A stretch of 64,000 bases of DNA, taken from contig NZ_JAINVF010000025.1 of the NCBI RefSeq assembly GCF_020400585.1, positions 38,875-102,874 on the forward strand, given 5' to 3'. Positions 1-7,997 of the stretch are shown here, piece by piece; positions within the stretch are counted from its first letter, which is position 1; each line of letters opens with the position of its first letter. Under the pieces are notes generated by a model that saw only the letters and a list, made by a program, of their open reading frames with translations, ran no database searches and was not told the DNA's origin. A program made the translations under genes and the position numbers. The stretch comes from Streptomyces sp. NK08204. GTDB lineage: Bacteria > Actinomycetota > Actinomycetes > Streptomycetales > Streptomycetaceae.

Positions 1-142
1 TATCGGCTGCCACTCGAAAAGAATCTCCACGGGCGCGATGAGTTCTGGCCTGGCCGCCGGTATCTATCTGCGGAGCCCAGACGACTCCCTGTGAGCCGCA
101 GGCCGCAGCGATCTGTACCGGTACGACGAAGCGAGGAAGACC
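1..142. other. Window edge, no supported gene
   Basis: The first 142 bases hold no gene that I can support. One plus-strand frame is open from base 1 into the next gene, but it has no start inside the window and no recognisable motif. The last bases (GAGGAAG near 133-139) act as the ribosome binding site of the next gene. Confidence 0.4.
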
Positions 143-559
143 TTGATTGCGAACCAGACCCGTGCAGCGGACGAGACCGCCATCCGTAACGTGCTCAAGG
201 GCGTATACGAAGCCTGGAGCGCCAACGACGCTGACGCGTTCGTGGCCGAGTACACCGAAGACGCCAGCGCGATCCTGCCCGGGTCCTACCGGAAGTCCCG
301 GGAAGAGATCCGCGAGAGCATGAAGGCCGGCTTCAGCACCTTCCTGAAGGGCTCGACCACTACCGACAAGGTACTGGACATCCGTTTCCTCAACGATGAT
401 GCGGCTGTGGTCGTCAGCGAGACGGGCATCCTCTTCCCGGGCGAAACCGAGGTGCCGGAAGGCCGCCTTGTGGTCGCGAGCTGGGTGCTCACACGGCAGG
501 ACGGCAAGTGGCTTCTTGCGGCCTACCAGAACTCCCCGGCGGTCACGCACCAGGGCTGA
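143..559 (+). CDS. NTF2-fold (SnoaL/SgcJ-like) protein
   Basis: A 138-residue protein with the pattern of the SnoaL-like/NTF2 superfamily, often annotated as SgcJ/EcaC family. It opens with a helix (IRNVLKGVYEAWSANDADAF), continues with a short segment YTEDASAILPG, and ends with beta strands including WVLTRQDGKWLLAAYQNS. Such proteins form small cone-shaped dimers; some are cyclases or isomerases, many only bind ligands. No catalytic residue can be assigned here. The start is TTG at 143, chosen because GAGGAAG lies about 5 bases upstream; the nearest in-frame alternatives would cut into the first helix. It is monocistronic and faces the methyltransferase, with a shared terminator between them. 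Confidence 0.75.
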   Translation: MIANQTRAADETAIRNVLKGVYEAWSANDADAFVAEYTEDASAILPGSYRKSREEIRESMKAGFSTFLKGSTTTDKVLDIRFLNDDAAVVVSETGILFPGETEVPEGRLVVASWVLTRQDGKWLLAAYQNSPAVTHQG

Positions 560-572
560 GGCTGCCGGCCTG

Positions 573-606
573 GCGCCCCTCGACCACCACCGCGGAAGAG
601 GGGCGC
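573..606. terminator. Stem-loop between convergent genes
   Basis: GCGCCCCTC at 573-581 pairs with GAGGGGCGC at 598-606: a 9-bp perfect stem with a 16-nt loop. It lies between the convergent NTF2-fold and methyltransferase genes and probably ends both transcripts. No clear U-tract, as is usual in Streptomyces. Confidence 0.55.
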
Positions 607-638
607 TTCCCCGGCTGCTCCAGTAGGAGAGGGGGTGC

Positions 639-1229
639 TCAGGGACGGAGGGTGTAGCAGCGCAGGACGTCGAGGTCGGCGGTGTGGACGACGGACCAAC
701 CGGCCGTGAGGGTCTCGGCTTCCGCGGGGGTGATCCCGAGCCCGAGGAGAGCCGGATCGGTGCTGGTCCGGCGGCCGGTGATCTCGGTGACGACCCAGAG
801 CGCTCCACCGGGTGTGAGGAGTTGGCGGACGTGGTCAAGGAACGCAGCCTTGTCGTCCATCCACCGGTAGACCAGACGGCAGGTGATGACCGCGAACGAC
901 GGTTCCGGCAGGGCGGTGAGGTCATCGGTGGTGATGTCCAGGCACCGCCAGGTCGGCCCGGGGCGAGGGCCGGTGTCCTGGGCGGCGGCGAGCGCGATGG
1001 CGCTGGGGGAACAGTCGACGCCGGTCGTGCGGTAGCCGAGCTCGTGATGGAGGTACCGAGCCAGGGTGCCGTCGCCGCAGCCGATGTCGAGGGCGGGGCG
1101 GGCGCGGCCGGGGCCGAGGTGCTCGTCCAGCAGCCGCCTCTCCGCGTCATCCAGCGGCCGGTACCGGCGGCCCTGGGCCCACAGCGGCTCCCAGTAGATG
1201 GCGCTCGCAGTGGACGGTCTGGTGGTCAT
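639..1229 (-). CDS. Class I SAM-dependent methyltransferase
   Basis: A 196-residue Rossmann-fold methyltransferase (Methyltransf_11/25 type). The SAM-binding motif I is DIGCGDG at residues 48-54, the acidic residue after strand 2 is in VDCSP (71-75), and LTPGGALWVVTEI is the usual post-II/III strand. The substrate cannot be told; the short length with no added domain suggests a small-molecule O-, N- or C-methyltransferase. It is a single gene. Downstream is a shared terminator with the NTF2-fold gene; upstream lies a strip of decayed genes, so it sits at the border of a variable segment. Confidence 0.8.
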   Translation of the reverse strand: MTTRPSTASAIYWEPLWAQGRRYRPLDDAERRLLDEHLGPGRARPALDIGCGDGTLARYLHHELGYRTTGVDCSPSAIALAAAQDTGPRPGPTWRCLDITTDDLTALPEPSFAVITCRLVYRWMDDKAAFLDHVRQLLTPGGALWVVTEITGRRTSTDPALLGLGITPAEAETLTAGWSVVHTADLDVLRCYTLRP

Positions 1230-1585
1230 GACTCTCCTTCACGGGGCGGGCGGCACGGCCGCAGGCCAGGTGGGGCGGGCATTCCCGCAGGGCCCGAAAG
1301 GGGGGAGGCCGGCAGCAGGACCACGGGCCGACCTGGGGCGCGTCGATGGCAAGGGCCGTCGGCGTATCGAGGAAGACTGCCGGGACACTGCACCGTGCGC
1401 CGGTCGTTCCGCCACGACAGCCGGGCGATCCGGCCCAGGACGGCCGGGATCTTCGCGCACACCCGCCGGAACGAGACCTCGGCGAGCGGATTGACGGAGT
1501 ACTGCCCGCTGCAGGCGATCTCCGCCGACGGTGGTGGAGGAGGAGGCGCCGGGTCCTGCTGTTCGTGCGTGGCGGCCGAGGTCAA
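1226..1585 (-). pseudogene. Truncated ABC exporter N-terminus (remnant)
   Basis: The frame starts with TTG at 1585, preceded at good distance by GAGGGGA. Its first about 60 residues read like the head of an actinobacterial fused permease/ATPase ABC exporter: a Pro-rich leader, then PLAEVSFRRVCAKIP and LGRIARLSWRNDRR, the usual stretch just before the first membrane helix. After roughly residue 66 the resemblance stops and no membrane helix, Walker A or signature motif follows; the frame closes against the methyltransferase start. I read it as a gene head cut off by deletion. The assignment rests on remembered family resemblance, not on an alignment. Confidence 0.4.
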
Positions 1586-1919
1586 GGTGGTCCCCTCGAA
1601 GGTCGTCCGGCGCGGTCATAAGGCTCAACGATCCGGCCCGCATATCGAACTGATGTATTTCGGTCGGTCTCGCAATCCCGAGTCGGAGGGCGTGGCGGGC
1701 GTGCAGGATGCATCGACCCGCTTCCCGCAACGGGAGTGCGAGGCAAGGTGGTTGGCCGAAACGCCGAGACTCCGCTCGACGGCCGTCGCCGTGTTGCTGC
1801 CACGCGAAATCCACGCGAAATCCACGCGGTGGCCCAAGGCACCGCAGGAGCGACGTGAGGCGTGGCCGTTGGAGGAGGCCACCGCGAGTGCGCGACGTGA
1901 CCAGCCCGCGAAACCGGAC
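1586..1919. other. Non-coding decayed strip
   Basis: About 330 bases with no credible gene. Local base composition drops (for example around 1620-1680 and 1795-1830, with a repeated 'cacgcgaaatc' at 1801-1825), unlike the flanking genes. It separates two gene remnants pointing in opposite directions and is probably scar tissue from old insertion and deletion. Confidence 0.4.
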
Positions 1920-2312
1920 AGTCGTCGTAGTCGGCCTGGGCTGTGGACTCCGTCAGGGCGAGGTGTTCGCGATGCGCCCCTGTGAGGACATCGATCACGC
2001 GCGAGGAGTCCTCCGTATCCGCCGCCCGATCCAAGGGATCGGGGCAAGGCTGTATTCGCCCCGCCACAGGGAGCCAAGACCGTACCGTTGGCATGCCCCC
2101 GCGGTGGCCAAGGAGTTGGCGGCACAGAAGGAGGGCTTCCAGGTGCTGCGGCACACTCATGCCCAGATCATGGTCCAGACGGGAGAGTCCGTCGTGACCC
2201 TGGCGTGCCGACTCGGGCACCATCCTCGTCGGCGATCACCCTCGGTTACTATGCTCACTTCATGCCCGAGGCCGGAAACAAGGGGCGAACGGCCATTGAC
2301 GGACTGCTGGGG
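1920..2312 (+). pseudogene. Broken tyrosine integrase, C-terminal part
   Basis: Plus-strand fragments of the catalytic half of a tyrosine recombinase. One frame carries GLGCGLRQGEVFAM (the Arg I box) and then VLRHTHAQIMVQTGESV and LACRLGHH (box II start). The conserved end, AITLGYYAHFMPEAG with the nucleophilic Tyr, and RTAIDGLLG, lies in another frame, so there is a frameshift near 2220-2235. The stretch between Arg I and LRHTHA is far shorter than in intact actinophage-type integrases, so an internal deletion is also likely. There is no N-terminal SAM-like domain and no start. It cannot give an active enzyme and marks an old integrated element. Confidence 0.7.
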
Positions 2313-2444
2313 AGACAGGGAAAGCTGCCTGCCGGTCGACCCCCCAGATTCTCCCCAGAGCCCGTTGACGGGCGGTTCCCGCTGCGGTGCCCCTCCGAGG
2401 TTGATCTTGCATTGCAAGGCTGAAGAGACGGATGGCCTGGGAAA

Positions 2445-3209
2445 ATGTTGAAAGAGGTCACTGCGACCCGCTATATCACGCCGCTACGCGAGGGCGGCTC
2501 GCTGCCAGGACTGGTCGAGGCCGACGACTTCGGGACCTACGTCATGAAGTTCACCGGCGCCGGACAGGGCCGCAAGACCCTCGTCGCCGAGGTCGTCTGC
2601 GGTGAACTCGCCCGCCGGCTCGGATTCCGGGTGCCCCGGCTGGTCACCGTACAGCTGGACTCCGTGCTCGGCCTCGGCGAACCCGAACAGCAGGTACAGG
2701 AGTTGCTGAGGTCCAGTGGCGGCACCAACCTCGGTATGGACTTCCTCTCCGGAGCCCTGGGCTTCGATCCGCTCGCCTTCCCGGTGGGCGCCGAGGAAGC
2801 CGGGCGGATCGTCTGGTTCGACGCGCTCATCAACAATGTCGACCGCTCCTGGCGCAACCCCAACCTTCTCGTGCACCGCGGTGAGTTGTGGCTCATCGAC
2901 CACGGCGCCACGATGATCTGGCACCACAACTGGCCCTCCGCCGAGGCCTCCGCGGCCCGCCCCTACGACGCCTCCGACCACGCCCTCGCCCGCTTCGCCC
3001 CGGACGTCACCGCCGCCGCGGCCGACCTGGCTCCCCGGGTCACCGGGGATCTGCTCGCCGAGGTCACCGCCGAGATCCCCGACGCCTGGCTCGCCGACGA
3101 GCCCGGCTTCGACACCCCGGACGACCTGCGCAGGGCCTATGCGCGGCCCCTGCTCGCGAGGGCCGCCGTCATCCACGAGCGCATCACCGGCATCGAGGAG
3201 GGCAAGTGA
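2445..3209 (+). CDS. HipA-like kinase family protein
   Basis: A 254-residue protein of the short HipA-like kinase family (HipA_2 type). Kinase features seen: YVMKF with Lys35 as the ATP-contacting lysine; the catalytic loop LINNVDRSWRNPNLL (about 129-142) with Asp133 as base and Asn138/Asn140 as metal ligand candidates; and LIDHG with Asp152 as the DFG-like metal ligand. All key residues are present, so an active kinase is predicted, target unknown. No HipB-like antitoxin is adjacent. Instead the stop overlaps the start of a DUF3037 gene (GTGA), showing translational coupling. It directly follows the integrase remnant. The start is ATG at 2445, with only a weak ribosome binding site. Confidence 0.75.
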   Translation: MLKEVTATRYITPLREGGSLPGLVEADDFGTYVMKFTGAGQGRKTLVAEVVCGELARRLGFRVPRLVTVQLDSVLGLGEPEQQVQELLRSSGGTNLGMDFLSGALGFDPLAFPVGAEEAGRIVWFDALINNVDRSWRNPNLLVHRGELWLIDHGATMIWHHNWPSAEASAARPYDASDHALARFAPDVTAAAADLAPRVTGDLLAEVTAEIPDAWLADEPGFDTPDDLRRAYARPLLARAAVIHERITGIEEGK

Positions 3210-3655
3210 GCGAGACCCACATCCACATGGCCGGGCATGTCACCGAGCGCCATATCACCCGGGCGGGCCAGGGCGGCGACCGGGACGTGTTCGAGTACGC
3301 CCTGCTGCGTGTCGTACCGCGCGTGGAGCGCGGGGAGTGCATCAACGCGGGCGTGGTCGTCTACTGCCGGGCGCGGGCCTACGTCGGCGCCCGCACCCAT
3401 CTGGACGAGGCCCGGCTGCTCGCCCTGGACCCGGCGGCCGACGTGGCCGGGGTGCGCGCCGCGCTCGGTGCGATCGAGCGTCACTGCGCGGGCGGCGAGG
3501 CGGCCGGACAGGCGGCCGGCGACGACGCCGGGCGGCGCTACCGCTGGCTGATCGCGCCACGCTCCACCATCGTCCAGCCCGGCCCCGTGCACACCGGGCT
3601 CACCACCGACCCGGCGGCCGAAACGGAGCGTCTGCTGGACCTCCTGGTGAGGTAA
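3206..3655 (+). CDS. DUF3037 family protein
   Basis: A 149-residue protein starting GTG at 3206, overlapping the HipA-like gene by four bases. The DUF3037 signature is clear: FEYALLRVVPRVERGECINAG followed by VVVYCRARAYVGAR, and near the end RYRWLIAPRSTIVQP and the closing ERLLDLLV. DUF3037 proteins are commonly found beside HipA-like kinases; the biochemical role is unknown. The coupling suggests that the two proteins are made in equal amounts and act together, possibly as kinase and modulator or substrate, which is inference. Confidence 0.8.
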   Translation: MSETHIHMAGHVTERHITRAGQGGDRDVFEYALLRVVPRVERGECINAGVVVYCRARAYVGARTHLDEARLLALDPAADVAGVRAALGAIERHCAGGEAAGQAAGDDAGRRYRWLIAPRSTIVQPGPVHTGLTTDPAAETERLLDLLVR

Positions 3656-3801
3656 TGGATCACACGACCCGGTGTGCCGTTGACACCGGGTGCCAGGGCT
3701 TCTAGCGTCACGTGTACCCAAGGTACTAAGCGGTCGCTCACCGCACAGCGGGTCCCCTCGGGGATCACGACAGGTTCTCTCAAGGGCGAGGAGAAGCAGC
3801 A

Positions 3802-4563
3802 ATGACCACCACTGAACAGCGGGTCGCGGTAGTCACCGGCGCGGCGCGCGGCATCGGCGCCGCCACCGCGGTACGGCTGGCCGCCGAGGGTCGCGCGGTC
3901 GCCGTGATCGACCTGGACGAGGCCGCCTGCAAGGACACCGTCGAGAAGATCACCGCGGCCGGCGGCAAGGCGATCGCGGTCGGCGCCGACGTCTCGGACG
4001 AGGCGCAGGTAGAGGCGGCCGTCGCCCGGGTCGTCGAGGAACTGGGCGCCCCGACGATCCTCGTCAACAACGCGGGCGTGCTGCGCGACAACCTGCTGTT
4101 CAAGATGAGCGTCTCCGACTGGGACACCGTCATGAACGTGCACCTGCGCGGCTCCTTCCTGATGGCCAAGGCCGTCCAGAAGCACATGGTCGACGCGGGC
4201 TTCGGCCGGATCGTCAACCTCTCCTCCTCCTCGGCGCTCGGCAACCGCGGCCAGGCCAACTACTCCGCCGCCAAGGCCGGGCTGCAGGGCTTCACCAAGA
4301 CCCTCGCCATCGAGCTGGGCAAGTTCGGCATCACCGCCAACGCCGTCGCCCCCGGCTTCATCGCCACCGAGATGACCAAGGCCACCGCCGACCGTGTCGG
4401 CATGGGCTTCGAGGACTTCAAGAAGGCCGCCGCCACGCAGATCCCGGTGCAGCGCGTCGGCGAGCCCGACGACATCGCCAACGCCATCGCCTTCTTCACC
4501 GGCGAGGCGGCCGGGTTCGTCTCCGGCCAGGTGCTGTACGTCGCCGGCGGACCGCTGAACTAG
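3802..4563 (+). CDS. fabG: 3-oxoacyl-ACP reductase-type SDR (FabG-like)
   Basis: A 253-residue classical short-chain dehydrogenase/reductase. The cofactor motif TGAARGIG is at 12-19, NNAG at 89-92, the catalytic Ser lies in the run SSSS (about 141-144), Tyr154 and Lys158 form YSAAK. The ending FVSGQVLYVAGGP is the usual FabG tail. Expected reaction: NADPH-dependent reduction of 3-oxoacyl thioesters. The loop IATEMTKATADRVGMGFEDF before the end is typical of the FabG-like actinobacterial group, not of core fatty-acid FabG, so the true substrate may differ. The next SDR gene follows after 27 bases, so they form an operon. About 145 bases of promoter region lie upstream. Confidence 0.8.
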   Translation: MTTTEQRVAVVTGAARGIGAATAVRLAAEGRAVAVIDLDEAACKDTVEKITAAGGKAIAVGADVSDEAQVEAAVARVVEELGAPTILVNNAGVLRDNLLFKMSVSDWDTVMNVHLRGSFLMAKAVQKHMVDAGFGRIVNLSSSSALGNRGQANYSAAKAGLQGFTKTLAIELGKFGITANAVAPGFIATEMTKATADRVGMGFEDFKKAAATQIPVQRVGEPDDIANAIAFFTGEAAGFVSGQVLYVAGGPLN

Positions 4564-4590
4564 GGCACTCGGGACAAGAGGAACACGGAC

Positions 4591-5352
4591 ATGACTGAAC
4601 TCCCGGAGCTTTCCGGCAAGGTCGCCCTTGTCACCGGCGCGAGCCGCGGCATCGGCTACGGCGTCGCCGAGGCGCTGGTCGCCCGCGGCGACCGCGTGTG
4701 CATCACCGGCCGTAACGAGGACGCCCTGAAGGAGGCCGTCGAGAAGCTCGGCGCCGAGCGGGTCATCGGCGTCGCCGGCAAGGCCCACGACCTCGACCAC
4801 CAGACCGAGACCGTCGAACGGACCATGGAGGTGTTCGGCCGCGTCGACTTCCTGGTCAACAACGCGGGCACCAACCCGGTCTTCGGGCCGATCGCCGACC
4901 TCGACCTGGACGTGGCGCGCAAGGTGTTCGAGACCAACGTGATCTCGGCGCTCGGCTTCGCCCAGAAGACCTGGCACGCCTGGCAGAAGGACAACGGCGG
5001 AGCGATCGTCAACATCGCCTCGATCGCGGGCCTCGCGCCCTCTCCGTTCATCGGCGCGTACGGCGTCAGCAAGGCCGCGTTGATCAACCTGACCCAGCAG
5101 CTCGCCCACGAGTTCGCTCCCGCGGTGCGGGTCAACGCGATCGCCCCGGCCGTCGTGAAGACCAAGTTCGCGCAGGCCCTGTACGAGGGCCGGGAGACGG
5201 AGGCCGCCGCCTCCTACCCGCTGGGCCGGCTCGGTGTGCCCTCCGACATCGGCGGGGCCGCGGCGTTCCTCACCTCGGAGCAGTCCGAGTGGATCACCGG
5301 TCAGACGCTCGTCGTGGACGGCGGGATCTTCCTCAACGCGGGCGTGGGCTGA
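4591..5352 (+). CDS. SDR family oxidoreductase
   Basis: A second 253-residue classical SDR, paralogous to its upstream neighbour. TGASRGIG at 15-22, NNAG at 90-93, catalytic Ser144, Tyr157 and Lys161 (YGVSK). The end, WITGQTLVVDGGIFLNAGVG, is standard. It has the HDLDHQTETVERTMEVFGRVD stretch typical of 3-oxoacyl-ACP reductase-like proteins. Substrate unknown; the tandem placement with the FabG-like gene suggests linked steps in acyl or polyol metabolism, or heteromer formation. It is followed directly by a strong hairpin that should end the two-gene operon. Confidence 0.8.
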   Translation: MTELPELSGKVALVTGASRGIGYGVAEALVARGDRVCITGRNEDALKEAVEKLGAERVIGVAGKAHDLDHQTETVERTMEVFGRVDFLVNNAGTNPVFGPIADLDLDVARKVFETNVISALGFAQKTWHAWQKDNGGAIVNIASIAGLAPSPFIGAYGVSKAALINLTQQLAHEFAPAVRVNAIAPAVVKTKFAQALYEGRETEAAASYPLGRLGVPSDIGGAAAFLTSEQSEWITGQTLVVDGGIFLNAGVG

Positions 5353-5358
5353 TCGTCC

Positions 5359-5398
5359 CTTTCCGGGCGCCGCTCCCAGCCGGACGGCGCCCGGAAAG
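5359..5398 (+). terminator. 14-bp stem terminator after SDR operon
   Basis: CTTTCCGGGCGCCG at 5359-5372 and CGGCGCCCGGAAAG at 5385-5398 form a perfect 14-bp stem with a 12-nt loop, seven bases after the stop codon of the second SDR gene. Confidence 0.8.
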
Positions 5399-5422
5399 CC
5401 GTACAAGATCAAACACTGCCGG

Positions 5423-5438
5423 ATGACAACGTCGTCAT
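5423..5438. promoter_or_regulatory. LacI-type palindrome upstream of SBP gene
   Basis: ATGACAACGTCGTCAT is an almost perfect 16-bp palindrome around a central CG, the layout of LacI/GalR-family operators (TGACAACGTTGTCA type). It is about 100 bases before the substrate-binding protein start, in a promoter-sized gap. No LacI-family regulator gene is in the window. Confidence 0.45.
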
Positions 5439-5497
5439 GGTGAAATCGATCAAGAAGCCCTGCCCCGGGGGAGGTTCAGGTGACCCGACGCTGCGGT

Positions 5498-5513
5498 AAG
5501 GTCTGCCGACCTT
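5498..5513. promoter_or_regulatory. Second palindrome near SBP start
   Basis: AAGGTC-TGCC-GACCTT, perfect 6-bp arms, 27 bases before the GTG start of the lipoprotein gene. Could be an operator overlapping the promoter or a small 5' UTR hairpin. Confidence 0.35.
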
Positions 5514-5539
5514 GGTATGGCAGATCGAGGAGCGTGCGC

Positions 5540-7117
5540 GTGTTCAACCGGAACCGATTCCTGCGGAGAGTCGCGGCGATCGCGTCCATATCCCTGCTGA
5601 CCGGATGCGGTCTGCTGTCCGGCGGCGACACCGGCGACGAGAAAACGATCGTCGTGGGGACCACCAGCGCCCCCAGTACGCTCGATCCGGCCGCCGCCTG
5701 GGACGGCTCCTGGGAGCTTTTCCGGAACATCTACCAGACGCTCCTCGCCTACCCCAACGGCGCCACCAGCCCGCAGCCCGACGCCGCCGAGAGCTGTTCC
5801 TTCACCGACTCCGGCAGCCGCACCTACCGCTGCAAGCTGCATCCCGGGATGAAGTTCGCCGACGGCGACCCGCTGAACGCCAAGGCCGTCAAGTACTCCA
5901 TCGACCGCATCCGCACCATCAACGTCCCCGGCGGCCCCGCCGGCCTGCTCGGCAGCCTCGAGGACGTGCAGACGATCGGGGACCGTGAGATCGTCTTCCA
6001 CCTCAACAAGGCGGACGCCACCTTCCCGTTCGTCCTGGCCACTCCGGCCATGTCGATCGTCGACCCGAACGAATACTCCGCCACCTCCCTGCGCAAGGAC
6101 GGCAAGGTGTTCGGCTCCGGGCCGTACACGCTGAAGTCCTACACGGAAGGCAAGCAGGCCGTCCTGGCCCGCAACGACAACTACCGGGGCTTCGCCGACC
6201 GGAAGAACAACGGCGTGGTCATCCGCTACTTCCAGGACTCGGCCAGCATGGTCAAGGCGCTGCGCGCCAAGGAGATCGACGTCACCTACCGCGGTCTGGG
6301 CGCCGACGACATCATCGCCCTGCAGCGGCACGGCACCACCGACCTGCAGCTGGTCGACGGCGTGGGCACCGACATCAGCTACCTGGTCTTCAACCCCAAG
6401 GACCCGTGGGCCGGGCGGCTCGCCGTGCGCCGGGCGGTCGCCCAGCTGGTGGACCGGGGGGCGATCGCCCACAAGGTCTACAAGGACACAGTGGACCCCC
6501 TGTACTCGATGGTCCCCAAGGGGCTCACCGGGCACACCACCGGCTTCTTCGACGACTACGGCGACCCGAGCGTCCCCAAGGCCCGCAAGATCCTCTCCGA
6601 CGCGGGCATCACCCAGCGCGTCCCGCTCACCTTCTGGTACACCACCGACCGCTACGGCTCCGAGACGGCCGAGATGTTCAAGGAGCTGAAGCAGGAGCTG
6701 GACGGCTCGGGCCTGTTCACCGTCACCCTCAAGAGCCGCCCCTGGAAGACCTACGTGGTCGGCTACCAGAAGGGCGAGTACCCGGTCTTCGGCCGCGGCT
6801 GGTTCCCGGACTACCCCGACGCGGACAACTTCATCGCCCCGTTCGTCGGCCAGGACAACGCGCTCGGCACGCCCTACCCGGCCAAGGAGATCACCGACCA
6901 GCTGCTGCCCCACTCCCGCAGCGAGAGCGACCGCGCCAAGGTCGTCGACGACCTGGAGGCGGCCCAGCAGATCATCGTGAACGACGCCCGGCTGATCCCG
7001 CTGTGGCAGGGCCGGCAGTACATCGCGGCCAGCGACGACATCTCCGGCGGTGAGCAGGCCCTGGACCCGTCGACGATCATGATGATGTGGACGCTGCACC
7101 GCAAGACGAGTTGGTGA
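5540..7117 (+). CDS. ABC transporter substrate-binding lipoprotein (family 5)
   Basis: A 525-residue extracellular solute-binding protein of family 5 (DppA/OppA type). The GTG at 5540 is chosen because GAGGAG lies 7 bases upstream; a longer frame exists but lacks a ribosome site. A basic N-terminus (NRNRFLRR) and a hydrophobic stretch end in the lipobox LLTGC with Cys23, so the mature protein is lipid-anchored outside the membrane. Family marks follow: SAPSTLDPAAAWD, YRCKLHPGMKFADGDPLNAKAVKYS and GRGWFPDYPDADNFIAPF. Ligand is likely a peptide or similar compound. No permease or ATPase genes are adjacent, so it is an orphan SBP. Two palindromes upstream suggest repressor control. Confidence 0.85.
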   Translation: MFNRNRFLRRVAAIASISLLTGCGLLSGGDTGDEKTIVVGTTSAPSTLDPAAAWDGSWELFRNIYQTLLAYPNGATSPQPDAAESCSFTDSGSRTYRCKLHPGMKFADGDPLNAKAVKYSIDRIRTINVPGGPAGLLGSLEDVQTIGDREIVFHLNKADATFPFVLATPAMSIVDPNEYSATSLRKDGKVFGSGPYTLKSYTEGKQAVLARNDNYRGFADRKNNGVVIRYFQDSASMVKALRAKEIDVTYRGLGADDIIALQRHGTTDLQLVDGVGTDISYLVFNPKDPWAGRLAVRRAVAQLVDRGAIAHKVYKDTVDPLYSMVPKGLTGHTTGFFDDYGDPSVPKARKILSDAGITQRVPLTFWYTTDRYGSETAEMFKELKQELDGSGLFTVTLKSRPWKTYVVGYQKGEYPVFGRGWFPDYPDADNFIAPFVGQDNALGTPYPAKEITDQLLPHSRSESDRAKVVDDLEAAQQIIVNDARLIPLWQGRQYIAASDDISGGEQALDPSTIMMMWTLHRKTSW

Positions 7118-7198
7118 CCGACCGCGCCGCACCGGTTGTCAGTGGTCGCCTGTAGGTTCAAGGACCTGGAAGTGACCGCACATCGTGAGGACGTTGAC

Positions 7199-7882
7199 GT
7201 GACCGACACCGCCATGCTGCCCGAGTCCTGGCGCGGGGTTCTGGGTGACGAACTGCAGCAGCCCTACTTCAAGGAGCTGACCGAGTTCGTCGAGGAGGAG
7301 CGGGCGAAGGGCCCCGTCTACCCGCCGCGCGAGGAGGTCTTCGCCGCGCTGGAGGCGACGCCGTACGACAAGGTCAAGGTCCTCGTACTCGGCCAGGATC
7401 CGTACCACGGCGAGGGCCAGGGCCACGGCCTGTGCTTCTCGGTCCGCCCCGGTGTGAAGACCCCGCCGTCCCTGCGCAACATCTACAAGGAGATGCAGGA
7501 GGAGCTGGGCCTGCCCGTGCCGGACAACGGCTACCTGATGCCGTGGGCCCGGCAGGGCGTGCTGCTGCTCAACGCGGTGCTCACCGTGCGGGCCGGCGAG
7601 GCCAACTCGCACAAGGGCAAGGGCTGGGAGAAGTTCACCGACGCCGTCATCCGCGCGGTGGACTCCCGGCCGGACCCGGCGGTCTTCGTGCTGTGGGGGA
7701 ACTACGCGCAGAAGAAGCTCCCGCTGATCGACCAGAGCCGTCACGCCGTGGTCATGGGGGCGCATCCTTCGCCGCTGTCCGCGAAGAAGTTCTTCGGCTC
7801 CCGCCCGTTCACCCAGATCAACGAGGCGATCGCCCGGCAGGGCCACGAGCCCGTCGACTGGCGCATCCCGAACCTGGGCTGA
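7199..7882 (+). CDS. ung: Uracil-DNA glycosylase, family 1
   Basis: A 227-residue family-1 UDG that removes uracil from DNA at the start of base excision repair. The water-activating motif GQDPYH is at 65-70 (catalytic Asp67), the uracil-binding PPSLRNIYKEM follows, and the DNA-intercalation loop HPSPLS is near residue 190. The GTG start at 7199 is preceded by GAGG at 8 bases; a longer frame would add about 21 poorly conserved residues. It follows the lipoprotein gene by about 80 bases and is followed by a strong hairpin. A second, unrelated glycosylase (Mug type) lies at the right edge of the window. Confidence 0.95.
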   Translation: MTDTAMLPESWRGVLGDELQQPYFKELTEFVEEERAKGPVYPPREEVFAALEATPYDKVKVLVLGQDPYHGEGQGHGLCFSVRPGVKTPPSLRNIYKEMQEELGLPVPDNGYLMPWARQGVLLLNAVLTVRAGEANSHKGKGWEKFTDAVIRAVDSRPDPAVFVLWGNYAQKKLPLIDQSRHAVVMGAHPSPLSAKKFFGSRPFTQINEAIARQGHEPVDWRIPNLG

Positions 7883-7891
7883 CCTGACCGG

Positions 7892-7918
7892 GGCGGCCCC
7901 GTGTCGTACGGGGCCGCC
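7892..7918 (+). terminator. Terminator after ung
   Basis: GGCGGCCCCGT (7892-7902) and ACGGGGCCGCC (7908-7918) form an 11-bp perfect stem with a 5-nt loop, followed by TT. It starts ten bases after the ung stop codon. Confidence 0.8.
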
Positions 7919-7997
7919 TTCCGGGGATTGCCGGTGCCGCCGGTTAGCGTCGGGTGACACAGCCGGCGAGACGGCTGACGACGGCCCGGAGGACGCG

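Noticed and set aside
684..1985. A 433-residue plus-strand frame across the methyltransferase and decayed strip
   Set aside because: It runs antisense to the methyltransferase with its clear SAM motif and has no similarity of its own.
1920..2312. Functional integrase and attachment site
   Set aside because: The frame is broken and internally shortened; no tRNA or matching att-like repeat is visible nearby.
3538..5412. A 624-residue minus-strand frame across both SDR genes
   Set aside because: It mirrors the SDR genes, is rich in Gly/Val/Asp/Arg, and both SDR genes have intact cofactor and catalytic motifs.
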